Shown in pieces: positions 51,726 through 63,539 of a stretch of DNA of 64,000 bases (position 1 is its first letter; every line of letters begins with the position of its first letter). Both the position numbers and the translations under genes were made by a program. The stretch is from Lepturacanthus savala. Taxonomy: Eukaryota; Chordata; Actinopteri; Scombriformes; Trichiuridae. The stretch spans positions 19,945,727-20,009,726 of the forward strand of contig CM060478.1 in assembly GCA_030544235.1 (NCBI GenBank). The letters run 5' to 3'. Below the pieces are notes generated by a model, which was given only the letters and a program-made list of their open reading frames with translations, was not told where the DNA came from and ran no database searches.

Positions 51726-54700
51726 ATGTGTGTGTGCTTGTCCTTGGCAGGTCCTTGGCAGCAGCTGTTACTCCAAGCAGAGTAGCATGGAGAGGTTAGA
51801 GGGAGACACCGCCTTTGACTCAGTGACTGGTGCTTTTAACCAAACAACACAGATGCAATCTCAACTCCACAGGTACTGACATAACCTTTAGAGTCGGTGA
51901 CAACTAAGCTAAATAAATAAATAAATAGATTACTGGCACATGTCCATGGAGCTGTTTTTTAATGCTTTTACTGTGTTTAAACTTTATGTGAACACAATTC
52001 TCTCTCTTTATATATCTTGTCCTGGGGGGAAAATTAAGACCTGACCTTTCTCCCTGGAGCTTTTCCTTCTATGTTCAGTATTGTTTAGTCAGTTGCCAGG
52101 TTCATAGTTGTACCATTGGTGATAAGGCTGAGACAACATTTGCAGGAGGCAAATCATTTGAGGTTTTTGCAATCTGTCCATGAAGGTCACAAAGGTGCCA
52201 ACACAACACATGTTTCGCTGCTGGAAAGAGCGGAGTAGTGGAACAAAAATGGAAAATTAGTCCCCCTGACAGAATCTACATTTATGAACGCCATCTGCTT
52301 GTGGGGAACTTTTCTCATTCACAACTTGGAGGGTATTGTGTTATTTCTATTTTTAAATTGTGGATGTGGGTTGCTAAGAGAGAGATACCTTAAAGTGTAA
52401 ATATGTAGAATTTTTCTAAACTGTATTTCTAAAAAATAATATTTCCAGAGTGGCTTTAGAGGGGCAGAGTATAAAAGTATAGCTTTTCTGTGGAAAAAAA
52501 AAAAAAATTATAATTATTTAAAAAATTTTCATGGGTTTGTATCAGATATGGTCTCTATGCTCGGCACAGCAAGGCTACTGGGTAAAAATGGCCTGCAGCA
52601 GTTTCAAAGCCCCGGTGAATGGTGTGTTATGAATCACAGAAGGAGATTTACCAGAGAAGAGCAAAGTTCAGAGTCAGTATTGGTAAAGGATTTGCTAGTT
52701 GGACTAGAAAAGGATTTTTATGGCTTAAAAACACATTTGGAAATCGCAACTTTTCTCCTCCAGTTAAGTTAAGCCAACTCACTTTCTGACTTAGCTAACA
52801 CTACCAGTCTGTCAAATTTGTCTTCAACAATGTTTCTTCTTGTCATTATATAACTTTTAAACTTTTAAAATTAACCTCTATAGATCATCACGCATTTGGT
52901 AACAAACCTGGCAACCCGACTGCTGGATTGTTTTTTTGTGTGTTGCAACTACAATTTTGAGACACTAGATGTCGGTATTTTGCTCATTTTACATATTCCA
53001 CCTTTAAATTACATTCATATGTTTCCTATTTTGTCCTGTGGGCATCATTGCATTCACATGCACTACCTGATTCATTTAGTCACTCATGTATAGTCGTGTG
53101 CCTGGTATCCTAATGTGTGTTTGTGTGTGTGGATGGGGATTCTGTTCACAGTTAAAGGCGATGAAAATGCTTCATGGCTCTATTTCTGAGCTGGCATGCT
53201 TTGTGTTTTATGTGACAAAAGAGAGTGGGATTCAGATGACGATGTTATTTGAAAACAATCAGTAGATATTACTAATGAAATCCACTGGAGGTTAAAGGAA
53301 AAATAATATATGAAGGTCGTAGGATTATTTAAAGGCAGAGAGATGGCAGCCAGATTTCACACATATAGAGGTCAAATAAGTGGCATAAAATGTGTGTGTG
53401 TGTGTGTGTGTGTGTTTGTGTGTGTCTGTCTGTGTGTATGTGTGTGTCTTTCCCAGCTGGCAAGCCAAAGGGTTGGTGGCAGTCCAGGTCTTTGCATAGC
53501 ACATTGGCAGACACAGCTCTCTATTTATTACCACAGCTCTTGTTGATGCGCAACGCTCAATTCAGCTGCCCACCTGCCTGAGGACTGTTTCGGTCCCTCA
53601 GTCTGTTCTCCCCATTTTTAAATAGAAGCAGAAGGTGCTACAATATCTCCATGTAGCCTAGGGCAAGGAAAGGTTCGTTTGCATTAAATTTGGAGTTTTT
53701 ATACTCAGGTGCATCACCTGCACACAGGGATGCTCCTACAGATATCAGAATCTCAGCTGTAGATTCTGTCATCACCTGCTGAGGAGGAGTGTCAAGCCTC
53801 GAGTAGCAGCTGTAGCCTGTTTTTGAACATTCTTGCTGCTTCCTCATACCATTCAAATGGCAAACAAAACAAATATTGATACATTCATCCAGCAGCCTCT
53901 CACTTTCTCTGTTTAGAAGGCATAGGGTGCTGCATCATTATGTGGTTGGCTGTCTTTCAATATCTAAAATATAGCCGGAAATCCTTCCTTGGTATTGTAA
54001 GCCCTGTTTTCTCAACTCCAGGCTCCAAATTGAATAACTACAATGAATGTTGGGGTGGGAAAATATATTCGAGGCATGACTTTATTACCTGTGAAAATGC
54101 CAAAAACAGCAGCACGGGATCCAGAACAAGTAACCGCATGTCTTATGGTACTTCTTCTTTATTTTAAGCTTTGACTAAGGTTTATTTTTCTCATGAAAAA
54201 ATAGCAATTGGGCCATTTTGGATTAAATCATTCTTCTCATTGCAGACTAGAATTAGGTCACGCAACATCCATCTATTTTCTAGACATGCTCATTCCTCAC
54301 TAGGGTCACTGAGGTCTGCTGGAACAGTGTACTTCGGGCTTCTGTGATGCACTCCAGACAGGTCACCAGTCTACTGTGGGGCACACACACCATTCACTCA
54401 CACATTCATAACTACAGGCAGTTTAGAGTCTTCAATTAACCTAAGCAGGTTTTTGCACTGTGGGAGGAAGCCAAAGAAGCCAGAAAAAACCCACACAAAC
54501 ACAGGAAGGACATGCAATCTCCACTCCCAGCCCTTCTTGCTGTGAGGCAACAAATCTACCCACTGCACCAGGTTAAACAACAGATGTCATATAGTTCGAT
54601 TTGTTGATCAATAGCCATAAACACTCTTCTTTATGTAGTCACATTTTTTCTAATCAGTATTGAATTTCTCAGCAGTAGAAGTGAATTGTGTCACTGTGAA

Positions 54701-57700
54701 TATATGTGGTTTTGTCATGCCTTGAATTTACTCAGTGGCCTACTTGTACCTATCTGTCAGTGGCAGAAATCACATTGTTCACCCCAAATATGACTCAAGC
54801 GCTGCTTGTGATTTTAAAATCTGCTTCTGTGTGTGTGTGCGTGTGTGTTCTCAAATAATTGAAGGGGGCGGGTAAGCTCTCTGCCTCCAGGGTGTCGTTT
54901 GTTCTGTTGACCACAAAGTGCTCATCATCTGTGCTCTCTATTTCCAAAGCAACAAGCTGTTCACTGTCACATGTGATCTGCGTGCTAGACCACTGAGTTT
55001 AGGCATTTTGGCAAAGGATGTGTTCTTGTCTCATCTGCTTCAGCATCCATGACAACAACCATGGGTCTACTGTCCTCCACAAGTGAGTAAGCTAAAGGAA
55101 CCTGGATCCAAAAGAGGTAGCAGGAGTTGCATTAGAGCAGGTGTCAATGATGTTTTGCTTTTGCGTATCTGTCCTTGTTGATTACGCAGGGATTTATTTG
55201 TTTTAGCCACTTTTTTTCTGTTAAGATGAGGGATAAATGAGGAAGTGAACTCGAAGAGGAAGGTAAATCATGTTTATAATAGAGTCTGCTGTCTGCTCCA
55301 CTCATTGACTCTTTGACTAATTACCTACTGTAAGCAGCAATCATTAGTTCCATGCTGCTGCTATATTAACCATTTGCTGAAGGGTTCAGCTCCACTTTTT
55401 TAAGCGAGTACGTGACCAATGACCTGTTTTTGGTTCATGTTGCAGCAAATCAGTTGTGCTTGTTTTCGCAGAGCGCGCCTCATTAGAGCTTCATGAGACG
55501 TGTCACAGTGCAGCATTAGATTAAGCACCGCTGATTCATGACGTGCAGGATGTTTGTTTTCCACACTACCTGCTGCACAGGCCACAGGTTTCTCACTGAT
55601 TAACTGTTGCCCATTCCAGAGTTACTCATGTTCGCCTCGTTATCCACAGAGTGATACACTTGATTTGATTTCACTATGTGTCTCAGTTTTATTATTTATG
55701 TATGTTGGTTCATTGCTGATGTGGTTGGGATTTATTTGGTTTTGCTGTCCTTTAGTCTATGTTGTAAATTATACCTCATGGCTTTAGTAATATTGTTTTT
55801 TTAATTAAAAACAACTGCTGGGTTGTCAAGTTAAGATAAATCTCTTGTCCACCCTCCGTGATTCATCTTGTCTTGACATTTGCGTTGTCCTTTCAGTTTG
55901 TTCATCAGGAAGACCCCTACAATAAACCATTTAACCACTTACATCCCAGGAAAGGGCTGCAGAGCAACTGGAACTGCAGACTTTATTATTATTATTTTAA
56001 GAATCCTTTATAATAACAATAATAATAAGATTACCTGTGTACTTTTGCTGATGGCTTTTCAGAAAGTGAGAAACCTATGATCTATGGTTTATTAACCTGT
56101 TAAAATCCTAAACCCCCTGATACAGGGGAAGCATTGAGTTTTACACACTTAATGGATGGGAAAATCTCAACTACGACACTAAATAAAGTATTTTAATTTG
56201 TTGTAAAACACAGTATTACTGTCACAGTAACAATATATATTGTTAATGTCCACATCATCAATACAATAAGAAAATAGTTTAATATAATATCAGTAGTATT
56301 GCTTTTGGGTCCTTTCTAATCTCCTTTTTAAACATGTTACAGAACATTTATCATTTGTGGACAAATAATTGGTCTTTGAACTCTTATCTTATTCATCGTT
56401 GAAATTTGCATTGCAGATAATTTAGCTCATTTTTTTTCTTGATTTAGGTCACTCTGTAACAGCAACATAAATTAATTCTGACGCTTCTGCAGTCCCCTCA
56501 CATGTAGATTTCTTTTGATGTCAGGTTTAAGTACATAACCTTTGTGATTGTAAAGATATTCCATATTTATTATCATTTATAGCAGGGAACCTTTATAGGT
56601 CTAGACTATAAAGTATTATTATTGAAGAATTATTATTGAAAAATTATTAAATGAGTTGTTAACTATTAGTAAATACAGGGAGGGAATTGTATTTCCACCC
56701 ATGTGTATGTTTCCCTCCGTCTATTTCATTCTTTCTTTCTCTTTGTAGTCCTGACACTCTGGAGCTGCGTTGTGAGAGCAGTTCTGACGTCATCGCTGGC
56801 ATTCAGAGGCTAATTCCAGAGGCTGTGGAGGAGAGCGGTCAGAGCACAGAGACAGGCTGTATGCTCTCCTGCCCCACTGACCCAGGGCCTGAGGAACATC
56901 AGGGCCAAAGCAAATCATCTAAAAGCATCCAGGGGGAGCAGCCAGAGTGTACCATACAAGGGTGAGCTGTTCTCTGGTTTGTCTTCCCCTTTTTTTCCAA
57001 ACACAAATGTTATTTTAACTTAAAATGATTGGACACAGTGACAGCATCATTCACATCATATTGAGAAATTGAGAAAGATTTGCCCACTCCTTTTTTCCTT
57101 TTCATAAAACTCTAATGTGCATTTTACTTGAATTTAGTAGAACATTTATGAAGTGTTAAAAGTCCTCTACAGTTTAATGAGTGTTTCTTTATCGACAGGA
57201 CTTCTTCACAAAACAACCTTCAACCATTTACCTCCGGATCAATGGAGAAAGAGGAGGAAGCACGACACAAGGTAGCGGATAGAAGGACTCCTTCCTCGCT
57301 TTTCAAAGACAGCAACTGTGTCTCCAGTCTGTCACGTGTATTTCTAGATCCACAGGAGGAAAGAAAATGCAACACCTTGCTGCATGTGCTACAACAAACA
57401 TTTTGTGTGTTTTTTTGTGCTGTGTTAAATTTAGAAACAAAGCACAAGTATGCTTTTACGGTTTAGTGTTTGTGGTGGAAAATAGTCTGCCATTAACCTA
57501 GAAGGTTATATGACATGGACTGAATTGTTTTTCAGGCTTCCACTGATGTGGCCCACACATCATCCATAACGAATGAATCACAGAGCAAAACTCAAATGCA
57601 TACTCAGCTCCCAGAGAGGTGAGAAGAAAACTCCTGCATGACACAAGATGACATTTTGTTACAGTTGTTGCCTTTTTTGCTGTTTTGTATTCCTTCATGT

Positions 57701-58565
57701 GATACCGTTATTTTCACACTTGACAAAGATCCAAACACAACCGCAAATCCAAAAAAGGGGAACCTTGTTAGTTGTTTTGGATTTAATTTGTTCAGATTCC
57801 TTTAGATGCTACACATTTTTGTCTCCACCATACTCCTGATTGCTTTTTCTGTTGAGTTCATCTCTAAACACTGTCGTCAGTTGAGAAGTAGGTTATCGGA
57901 ACAGTGTGCTACTCACAATCATGCTTTTGATATGATTCCAGTCCAAATAACATTGACTCACCACAGGGGCTCCCACTTGGAGCCAACCAACTAGCTTGAT
58001 TAAGTCAACCTTGCATGTTGCCGTTCTGACTTCATGTTTGTGCTACTTTTGCAGTGCCTAAGGACAGGACATCTCAGTTATGTCTCAAAAATACCTGACA
58101 TCAATAAGCCGTCACTTTAATGGAAGTTAGACTGACCTTATACCATTAGAGTGAGATCTGATAGTGTATTTATTATAAATACATACTGGGCACAGTGTGT
58201 ATTAGATGGACTGTGATCTTAACAGCGGGAGAAACAATGTTGTTACAGATATTGTCTGTTTGTTACTTTATGGAACTGTTTTCCATTTGTTCTTTCTGTT
58301 GTTTTTCAGCCTGCTATGCTGCATGAAGAAGACCAGAGACAAAACTAGAGTGTCTGACTGGAAGGTAAACACACCTTTAAAAAGAAATGGCTGCCATCTC
58401 CACATTATTTCAACAGACAACCTCTTAAAATTTAGTCAGTATGTATGGAAGTAAATCTGTTTTGAATTTAGAAATTTTGAAAATTGAAAATACGAGCTTT
58501 GAATTCAGAGGCTTAAAAATTCAGAAACATACTTCCATACTAAGAATCTCACAGTCCTCCTGTGA

Positions 58566-58633
<68 letters not shown>

Positions 58634-61197
58634 ATTATATATATATATAATTTCCATATATTCATCATATACATATTGTATAATTTACTTTTAGTATGAG
58701 TACAATTTGTTAATATTCAACTGTTAAGAAATTACATCCGGTGAATAAGATAAAACAGAAGAAATTCCTTATATGCCTGTATGCATCACTGTAGCATGAG
58801 TTCTTGAGGGCCCACGGTGGTGTGTGTCCGTGTTACTGTCAGTATGTGTCAGTAAGTGGGCTTCAGGAATGAGTCTCTATCGGGGTGTATGATGTTTTTC
58901 CCTTCAGGGGAGAAGAGGAGGAGGAGGATGTGGTGATTCCTCTGATGGACAAAATGATTGCAGAGGGCACAACTGCTGTGACGTAAGTTCTCCTTCACCT
59001 TTGTTTTTTTTGATACACAAATTAAACACTTTTTTTAAGACGAGGGTATCTATGACAACAAGACCATTGATACCTGCAGTTATTTTGTGTGTGTTTGTGT
59101 GTGTTTATGTGCGAGGCGCGTGTGTTTTGCTTCAGTAATAGAAGCCTCACTCCCTCCCCTCACTTACATTTCTTCCACCTCCTCTGTGTGACGCACAAAG
59201 CAGTGTTTTTTTATGAATGAACTGCTGAAGGAGGGTGAGAAAGGAGAAGCCAAAATCTTATCTGCTGCTGATGCTGAAAAAGATATCAGAACACTGAAAT
59301 GACACTGACACACACACATCCACATGCCAAGGCACACAGCTACATGACTCCCCAGAGCATCACTGAATAGACTCCATATAGCTCAGCCTGACAACGTTGC
59401 CGTGGAAACACCACGTCATATACAGTACCTCTCTCCTTTGCACACACCCACACCACACGCGCCGTCGTGAGCGGTATTCCTGCCGCCCCTCCTTCTCCCA
59501 TGCATGACAATAACCCATGTGGAGGCAGCAGAGCAGCAGAAGTGCCTATCACAAGGAAAACCACGTGAATTTAGGGATTCTCTTCAGGGGGGAAGTACTC
59601 TCAAACATTCACAGGCAAACACGCGGATCAGGTAATCTGGGCATCACAGCGATATGAAAAATGGATTTGCAGCGTGTTTCTCATCAGGGATCCCACGCTG
59701 GATGCTGACACGTTAGGAATGTGACTCATTGCCTGACAAAAAAAGTCAGTGGGATTTTTGTCTAGCTGATCGAATGCGTGGCTGGTGAGTGAGACCTGAT
59801 GAGATCAATAGCAGGGGGAAATCAGTTTCCTGAAAATATGCAGCACCTTGCATGTGCTGGGTGTAATGACGTTCTCTATCTGCTTTTGTAACTGACCACT
59901 CCCAAAAAGCAGCCCTTTTTCTTCGAGCTGTACTCTGCCTTTTGGCACAAACCTTTCTCTGGAGGACAAGGCACCAACTCGTCTCGTCTCATCCTGCAAG
60001 TCTCTGCTGGACCACACTTCAGATATTTCTCTTTCATAGGAGGGAGTGAAATGTTATCGGCGGGCTCCTCAACATATCTGTGAAGCTGCAGAAGACTGTC
60101 TTCATGCAAACTACAGCACGCCTTTTTGACTTCTTCTCTACCTGCCCGTCCCTGAAGCCATGTTCTGCTTCTGTTTCCAGAGCCCCTCCCTCAAGCTGCA
60201 AGCTCTGGAGGCTGACATAAATTCCCCGCCAGCGTCTGTGGATCCTCACGCTCAGGATAACCCACCTGCCCAGCAGCAGCAGCAGCGTCTTTTCACTGAA
60301 GAGCCAAGAATGTATTTGAACCACGATCTGGTCCTGCACTCACCACCATCACCAATAGATCATGACCAGGGCACAATGGACTCAGCACAGCCTGGTAAGA
60401 CAATGATAATAAAGTGCAAATACACTGAAACAACAACAGTCAAGTTTCTAGAAGTTTCTTCTTCATCCAGTTAAACATTTTCTTCTTAGACTAAGGCAAA
60501 AAGGAAAACATTGTAGAAGTTGTAATGGCCCATTGCCAACAATTTGATATAACTACCTTTATTAGTTATTTATACAGGAAATTCTAACATTCATAGTACT
60601 TGTCAGTGCAGTATTTCAGCATAGGGGTCTTATTGAAGAATCAAGCCCATTACCCTTCCAGCACAATAACCATAATGGCCTTATTTATAGTATCTTGCTC
60701 ATAATTTATATTCCTTTAGAGCATCTTCCCAGCAGCTGTAAAATCCTTGGTGCAATTTTAATAACAGTCAATGAATCTTGACAGTGAGCCACGAGCTCTA
60801 TCATTTCCCAGAGCTGGGTGTGTCTTTTGTTGATAAGTTGAGTTACAGCACAGCAGGTTACGATGCTGTTACCGTAGCAATAATACACAGCTACCTGTGA
60901 CATGAACTGATGCATAAATAATGTAATATATTTAACAATAATGCAGATATTTAAATGTTATATTTTATTTATTTTGTTTACCTTTTCCAAGGAGGAATTG
61001 TTTTCAGTGCTGTTTGTTTGTTTTAGTCTATGGGTCAGACCAGACATTGATACTATCTGGGTGGGCAAATTCTGATTCCTATAACTACATTATATATATC
61101 CTTGATTTATGTTTTGTTTTTTTATGTTTTATAATAGACCTTTGGGACTGGTAGCTTAGTAGTGTGTATCACCTCATGAAGTTAACCACCCCCTAAA

Positions 61198-61234
<37 letters not shown>

Positions 61235-61728
61235 TAATTCTATTAATATAGCAGTATTATTTCATCATTAGAAATGATTGCATCACCATCTTCAATTGGA
61301 TGTTAGACTTTAAAACTCAACAAGGATTGAACCCATGACTCCAAACTTCCAGACAGCCTTTTAACACACTCATCTACCTGGCATGACATTGACATGACAT
61401 CACTGAAAGTTTCTTAGAGCTTGTCAATACATGTTTGGGTTTCTGGTTTTAAAAGGCTTAACTGGACTTAATTGAAGCCACAACTGTAGAGTCACCAGAT
61501 AAATGTCTTAGCTGGTGAGCCACCTGTTATAAAAAGAGTTTCCCTCACAATTTTCAATCTTCCACCTTGATGTTGGACTCAGATGATCAAACCAACAGCA
61601 TAGTCTCCTAACAGCCTGAGCTGCAAGGTGATGGGTTTATTCTTAGAGCTGTTTCTTCATTTTGAATCTATCACACTCAAATGAGAAATAGTCCAAATTA
61701 TCAAATTTAAGATCAGTTAAGATTTTGT

Positions 61729-61779
<51 letters not shown>

Positions 61780-63539
61780 GTCTCTCTCTCTCTCTCTTTC
61801 TCTCAGCAGCACACAGTCCATCCCCACAGTCACCAGAGTCCAGCCTTTTCTTCTCCGCTGCTTCTCTTTCTGACCAAACTTCAGTAGACGACAACCTGCC
61901 GACCCTGTTAGACACCAACACCAGCCCGCTCCTCTCTCGTTTCATGACCAACGACTGCCCTGTCCCTTCTCCGCGCTGCCCCAACCTCAGCTACAGCCTG
62001 CGCTACAACCTCGACCCAGACACTGCCCCTTCTCCGCCCTGCTCACAGCACATCCCCATGTAAGACGAGAAAGGGTTTAATTTATAATTTTATGGACCTT
62101 AAAAGTCATTTTATGTGTTATAAGACTGAGTCCTTATTGGTAGACATGTGCTTCTCTGTCTTCAGGACTCGCAGCAGTGTTAATGCAGAGCTAGATGATA
62201 GCTCTGTGTCCATCCCAATACTCAACCGACACATCCATACCCTGAGGAAGAGGATCAGGCGTTTCGAGGAGCATTTTGAACAGGAGAAGCACTACAAGGT
62301 GAGTAAGGAAACCAGAATATCTTCTACGGTTCCTATGGGAATTTATAGAAAAGTATTGAATTTGATTTGAGTGATTTCCAGGTCTGGATACGTACTGGAT
62401 GTTTGACATGATTAAGTGTGAATCAGTGATGTCTCAGTTCTATATTTGAATCTGCTGATACTAACCACACACAGTATATTAGAGTGAATGACGCCCTCTA
62501 CTGGTGCATTGGGAAAATTTTGCATTTTGTTACACAATGGCCCTTGTTTGATAGGGTTACAACATGATTCTCTGTTACAACATAGAAAATGATTGTGTTT
62601 TCTTCAGCCGGCCCATAATGACAAGACAGCTCATCCAGAGATGGCCAGACTGATGAAGGAGCTTATCAAGAGCCGCAAGCAGCTTAAAGGTCACACACAC
62701 ACTAACAAACTCATGCCTTATGTAAACGTACATCACAGACTTGATGAAAGCAGTCGTGCAGTTTTAAAAATGGAAAATGCACCATACTGTTTAGCAGTTT
62801 AGATTCATGTGGTTTCCTGGTTTCCTGTTTCTTTGGGGTTTTTTTCTGAATTGCTGTCGTCTCGCTGTTTAGAGCTGAAGCTGAGACAGTCAGAAGAAGG
62901 CGGCTTGAAAAGGCGAGAAGGTTTAAACCCACCGACTGAAACATACAGAACCAACACAGACCAGAGGGGGGTGGTGCTGGCAGGGACTGAGCTGCAGCAG
63001 CTTAACAACAACACCAACACCAAGCCCAACGTGGAGGAAACCGTGAACATTATAACCAACAGACTCAAGGAACGACGACGGGAGCTGGGCCTCCCCGACA
63101 GCCTTAAGGTTGATATTGCAGAAATGACACAAATATTGTTCCGGTAATCTATGAATTGTGCTGACTGGACTGATTACTTGTTAATGTCTTCTTGTACAGG
63201 ATATGTCCAATTTCCAGATGACGATGGAGAAAACCAGCCTGCAGAAGTGTTTGCTCTACTTTGAGAATCTGCACGGACGACCGGTAAGACTAGCACTACT
63301 TACTTATATTTAGCTCTTTTTCTTAATGTACTTAGTAGTTTTGTTCTTATATCACATGTTTCCCGTCCAGTGAATTTATATATTTCTACCCAAAATAAAA
63401 GGGTTTCTCTCTGTGTCTCGCTCTGTGTCATTAGAGTACCAGGCAAGAACGGACTCTAATGAAATCTTTCTACGACCGGTACCGTCTTGTTAAGCAGCTC
63501 CTGCTTTCTTCTGCTGCCACGACCGACATTACAACCATT
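46388..63539 (+). CDS. fam13c: FAM13C-type protein with N-terminal RhoGAP domain, 3' end outside window
   Basis: Exons: 46388-46417, 47231-47432, 47558-47767, 48569-48749, 51263-51425, 51751-51872, 56749-56961, 57199-57271, 57536-57618, 58310-58364, 58908-58982, 60181-60394, 61807-62059, 62166-62298, 62608-62689, 62873-63108, 63200-63283 and 63435-63539; 838 codons, all in phase. The N-terminus MGATAS could be myristoylated, as FAM13A also begins MGA. The RhoGAP domain spans about residues 50-225. The arginine finger is R86 (GLFRLCG), with K123 (LLKLFLRELP) and N197 (NLATIFGP), so the catalytic set looks complete. The middle (about 240-620) is Ser/Glu-rich and unstructured. Then come YNLDPDTAPSPP, a coiled coil (LNRHIHTLRKRIRRFEEHFE) and FYDRYRLVKQLL. 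The YNLDPDTAPSPP segment fits human FAM13C (RFNLDPESAPSPP, recalled) better than FAM13A or FAM13B, and synteny agrees. Small exons between 51873 and 60180 are the least certain. Confidence 0.88.
46481..46986. mobile_element. MITE with GTGGTGGAA ends in fam13c intron 1
   Basis: The left end CAGTGGTGGAAAAAAACTAA and right end TTTTCTGACTGGTGGTGACT are imperfect inverted repeats. The interior has the mirrored AAGTACT, GTACTTTACTTGAGTA and TTACTTTTACTTTTGATA motifs of a widespread fish MITE. The centre has decayed to AT-rich sequence. Confidence 0.62.
49918..50500. mobile_element. Palindromic MITE-like element in fam13c intron 4
   Basis: The left arm (49918-50010) contains CACTATAATGGAGGCGGACTG and AAAGGGGAATTTAGACATTC. 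The right arm (about 50337-50500) contains the complements CAGTCTACCTCCATTATAGTG and AATGTGAAATTCCCCTTTAC. The arms are about 90 bp or more and imperfect. The centre holds a 16-bp tandem duplication (tttattttgggcactg). Confidence 0.68.
51641..51737. repeat. GT microsatellite directly upstream of a fam13c splice acceptor
   Basis: About 47 mostly perfect GT units end 13 bases before the acceptor at 51750, occupying the position of the polypyrimidine tract and branch-point region. Confidence 0.95.
53388..53450. repeat. GT microsatellite in fam13c intron
   Basis: An interrupted GT/GTCT array; simple sequence only. Confidence 0.9.
54255..54590. repeat. Diverged copy of an abundant teleost interspersed repeat
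   Basis: Contains, in order, catccatctattttctagac, actagggtcactgaggtctg, ctccagacaggtcaccagtc, ttcaattaacctaagcaggt and cactgtgggaggaagcc, then a run matching 'acccacacaaacacaggaagg'. This is the canonical order of a repeat found throughout fish genomes. Its class is not assigned here. Confidence 0.65.
58569..58630. repeat. TA microsatellite in fam13c intron
   Basis: About 30 TA units, 280 bp upstream of the 58908 acceptor. The neighbouring sequence repeats the TA theme imperfectly. Confidence 0.95.
60160..60394 (+). CDS. fam13c: Possible internal start exon of a short, RhoGAP-less fam13c isoform
   Basis: ATG 60160 opens MFCFCFQ, encoded entirely by the pyrimidine tract and AG of the acceptor at 60180, and continues in the same frame as the long form (SPSLKLQALEADIN). 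Human FAM13C, as I recall it, begins MFSCFCFSLQ and has no RhoGAP domain. Transcription starting just upstream would make a short protein lacking all exons 5' of 60181. The region 59000-60150 is intron for the long form and would hold that promoter. The match is short and the codons are constrained by the splice signal, so coincidence is possible. Confidence 0.5.
61139..61640. repeat. Possible SINE-like repeat with poly(A) run, fam13c intron
   Basis: An A30 homopolymer (61202-61231) is flanked by gactggtagcttagtag on the left. On the right, aaggattgaacccatgactc resembles an inverted tRNA-type B box, and cttagctggtgagccac resembles the left motif. The pattern suggests a decayed tRNA-derived element, perhaps a dimer, but I could not identify the family. 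Confidence 0.35.
61731..61803. repeat. TC microsatellite forming the polypyrimidine tract of a fam13c acceptor
   Basis: About 33 CT/TC units with two interruptions run straight into the CAGCAG acceptor at 61804-61809. Confidence 0.95.

Larger units (their letters stand above)
51873..56748. other. fam13c: Large fam13c intron
   Basis: About 4.9 kb. It contains a second GT array (53390-53450) and the interspersed repeat at 54255-54590. I saw no additional exon with both good splice sites and a phase-compatible frame, but a small exon could be missed. Confidence 0.6.

Noticed and set aside
51579..51785. Open frame across the GT repeat (Cys/Val repeat protein)
   Set aside because: A GT microsatellite translates to CVCV in one frame. 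Only the final part overlaps a real fam13c exon.
61643..61984. Minus-strand Arg/Glu-rich frame
   Set aside because: The antisense of the TC repeat and of fam13c exon 61807-62059.
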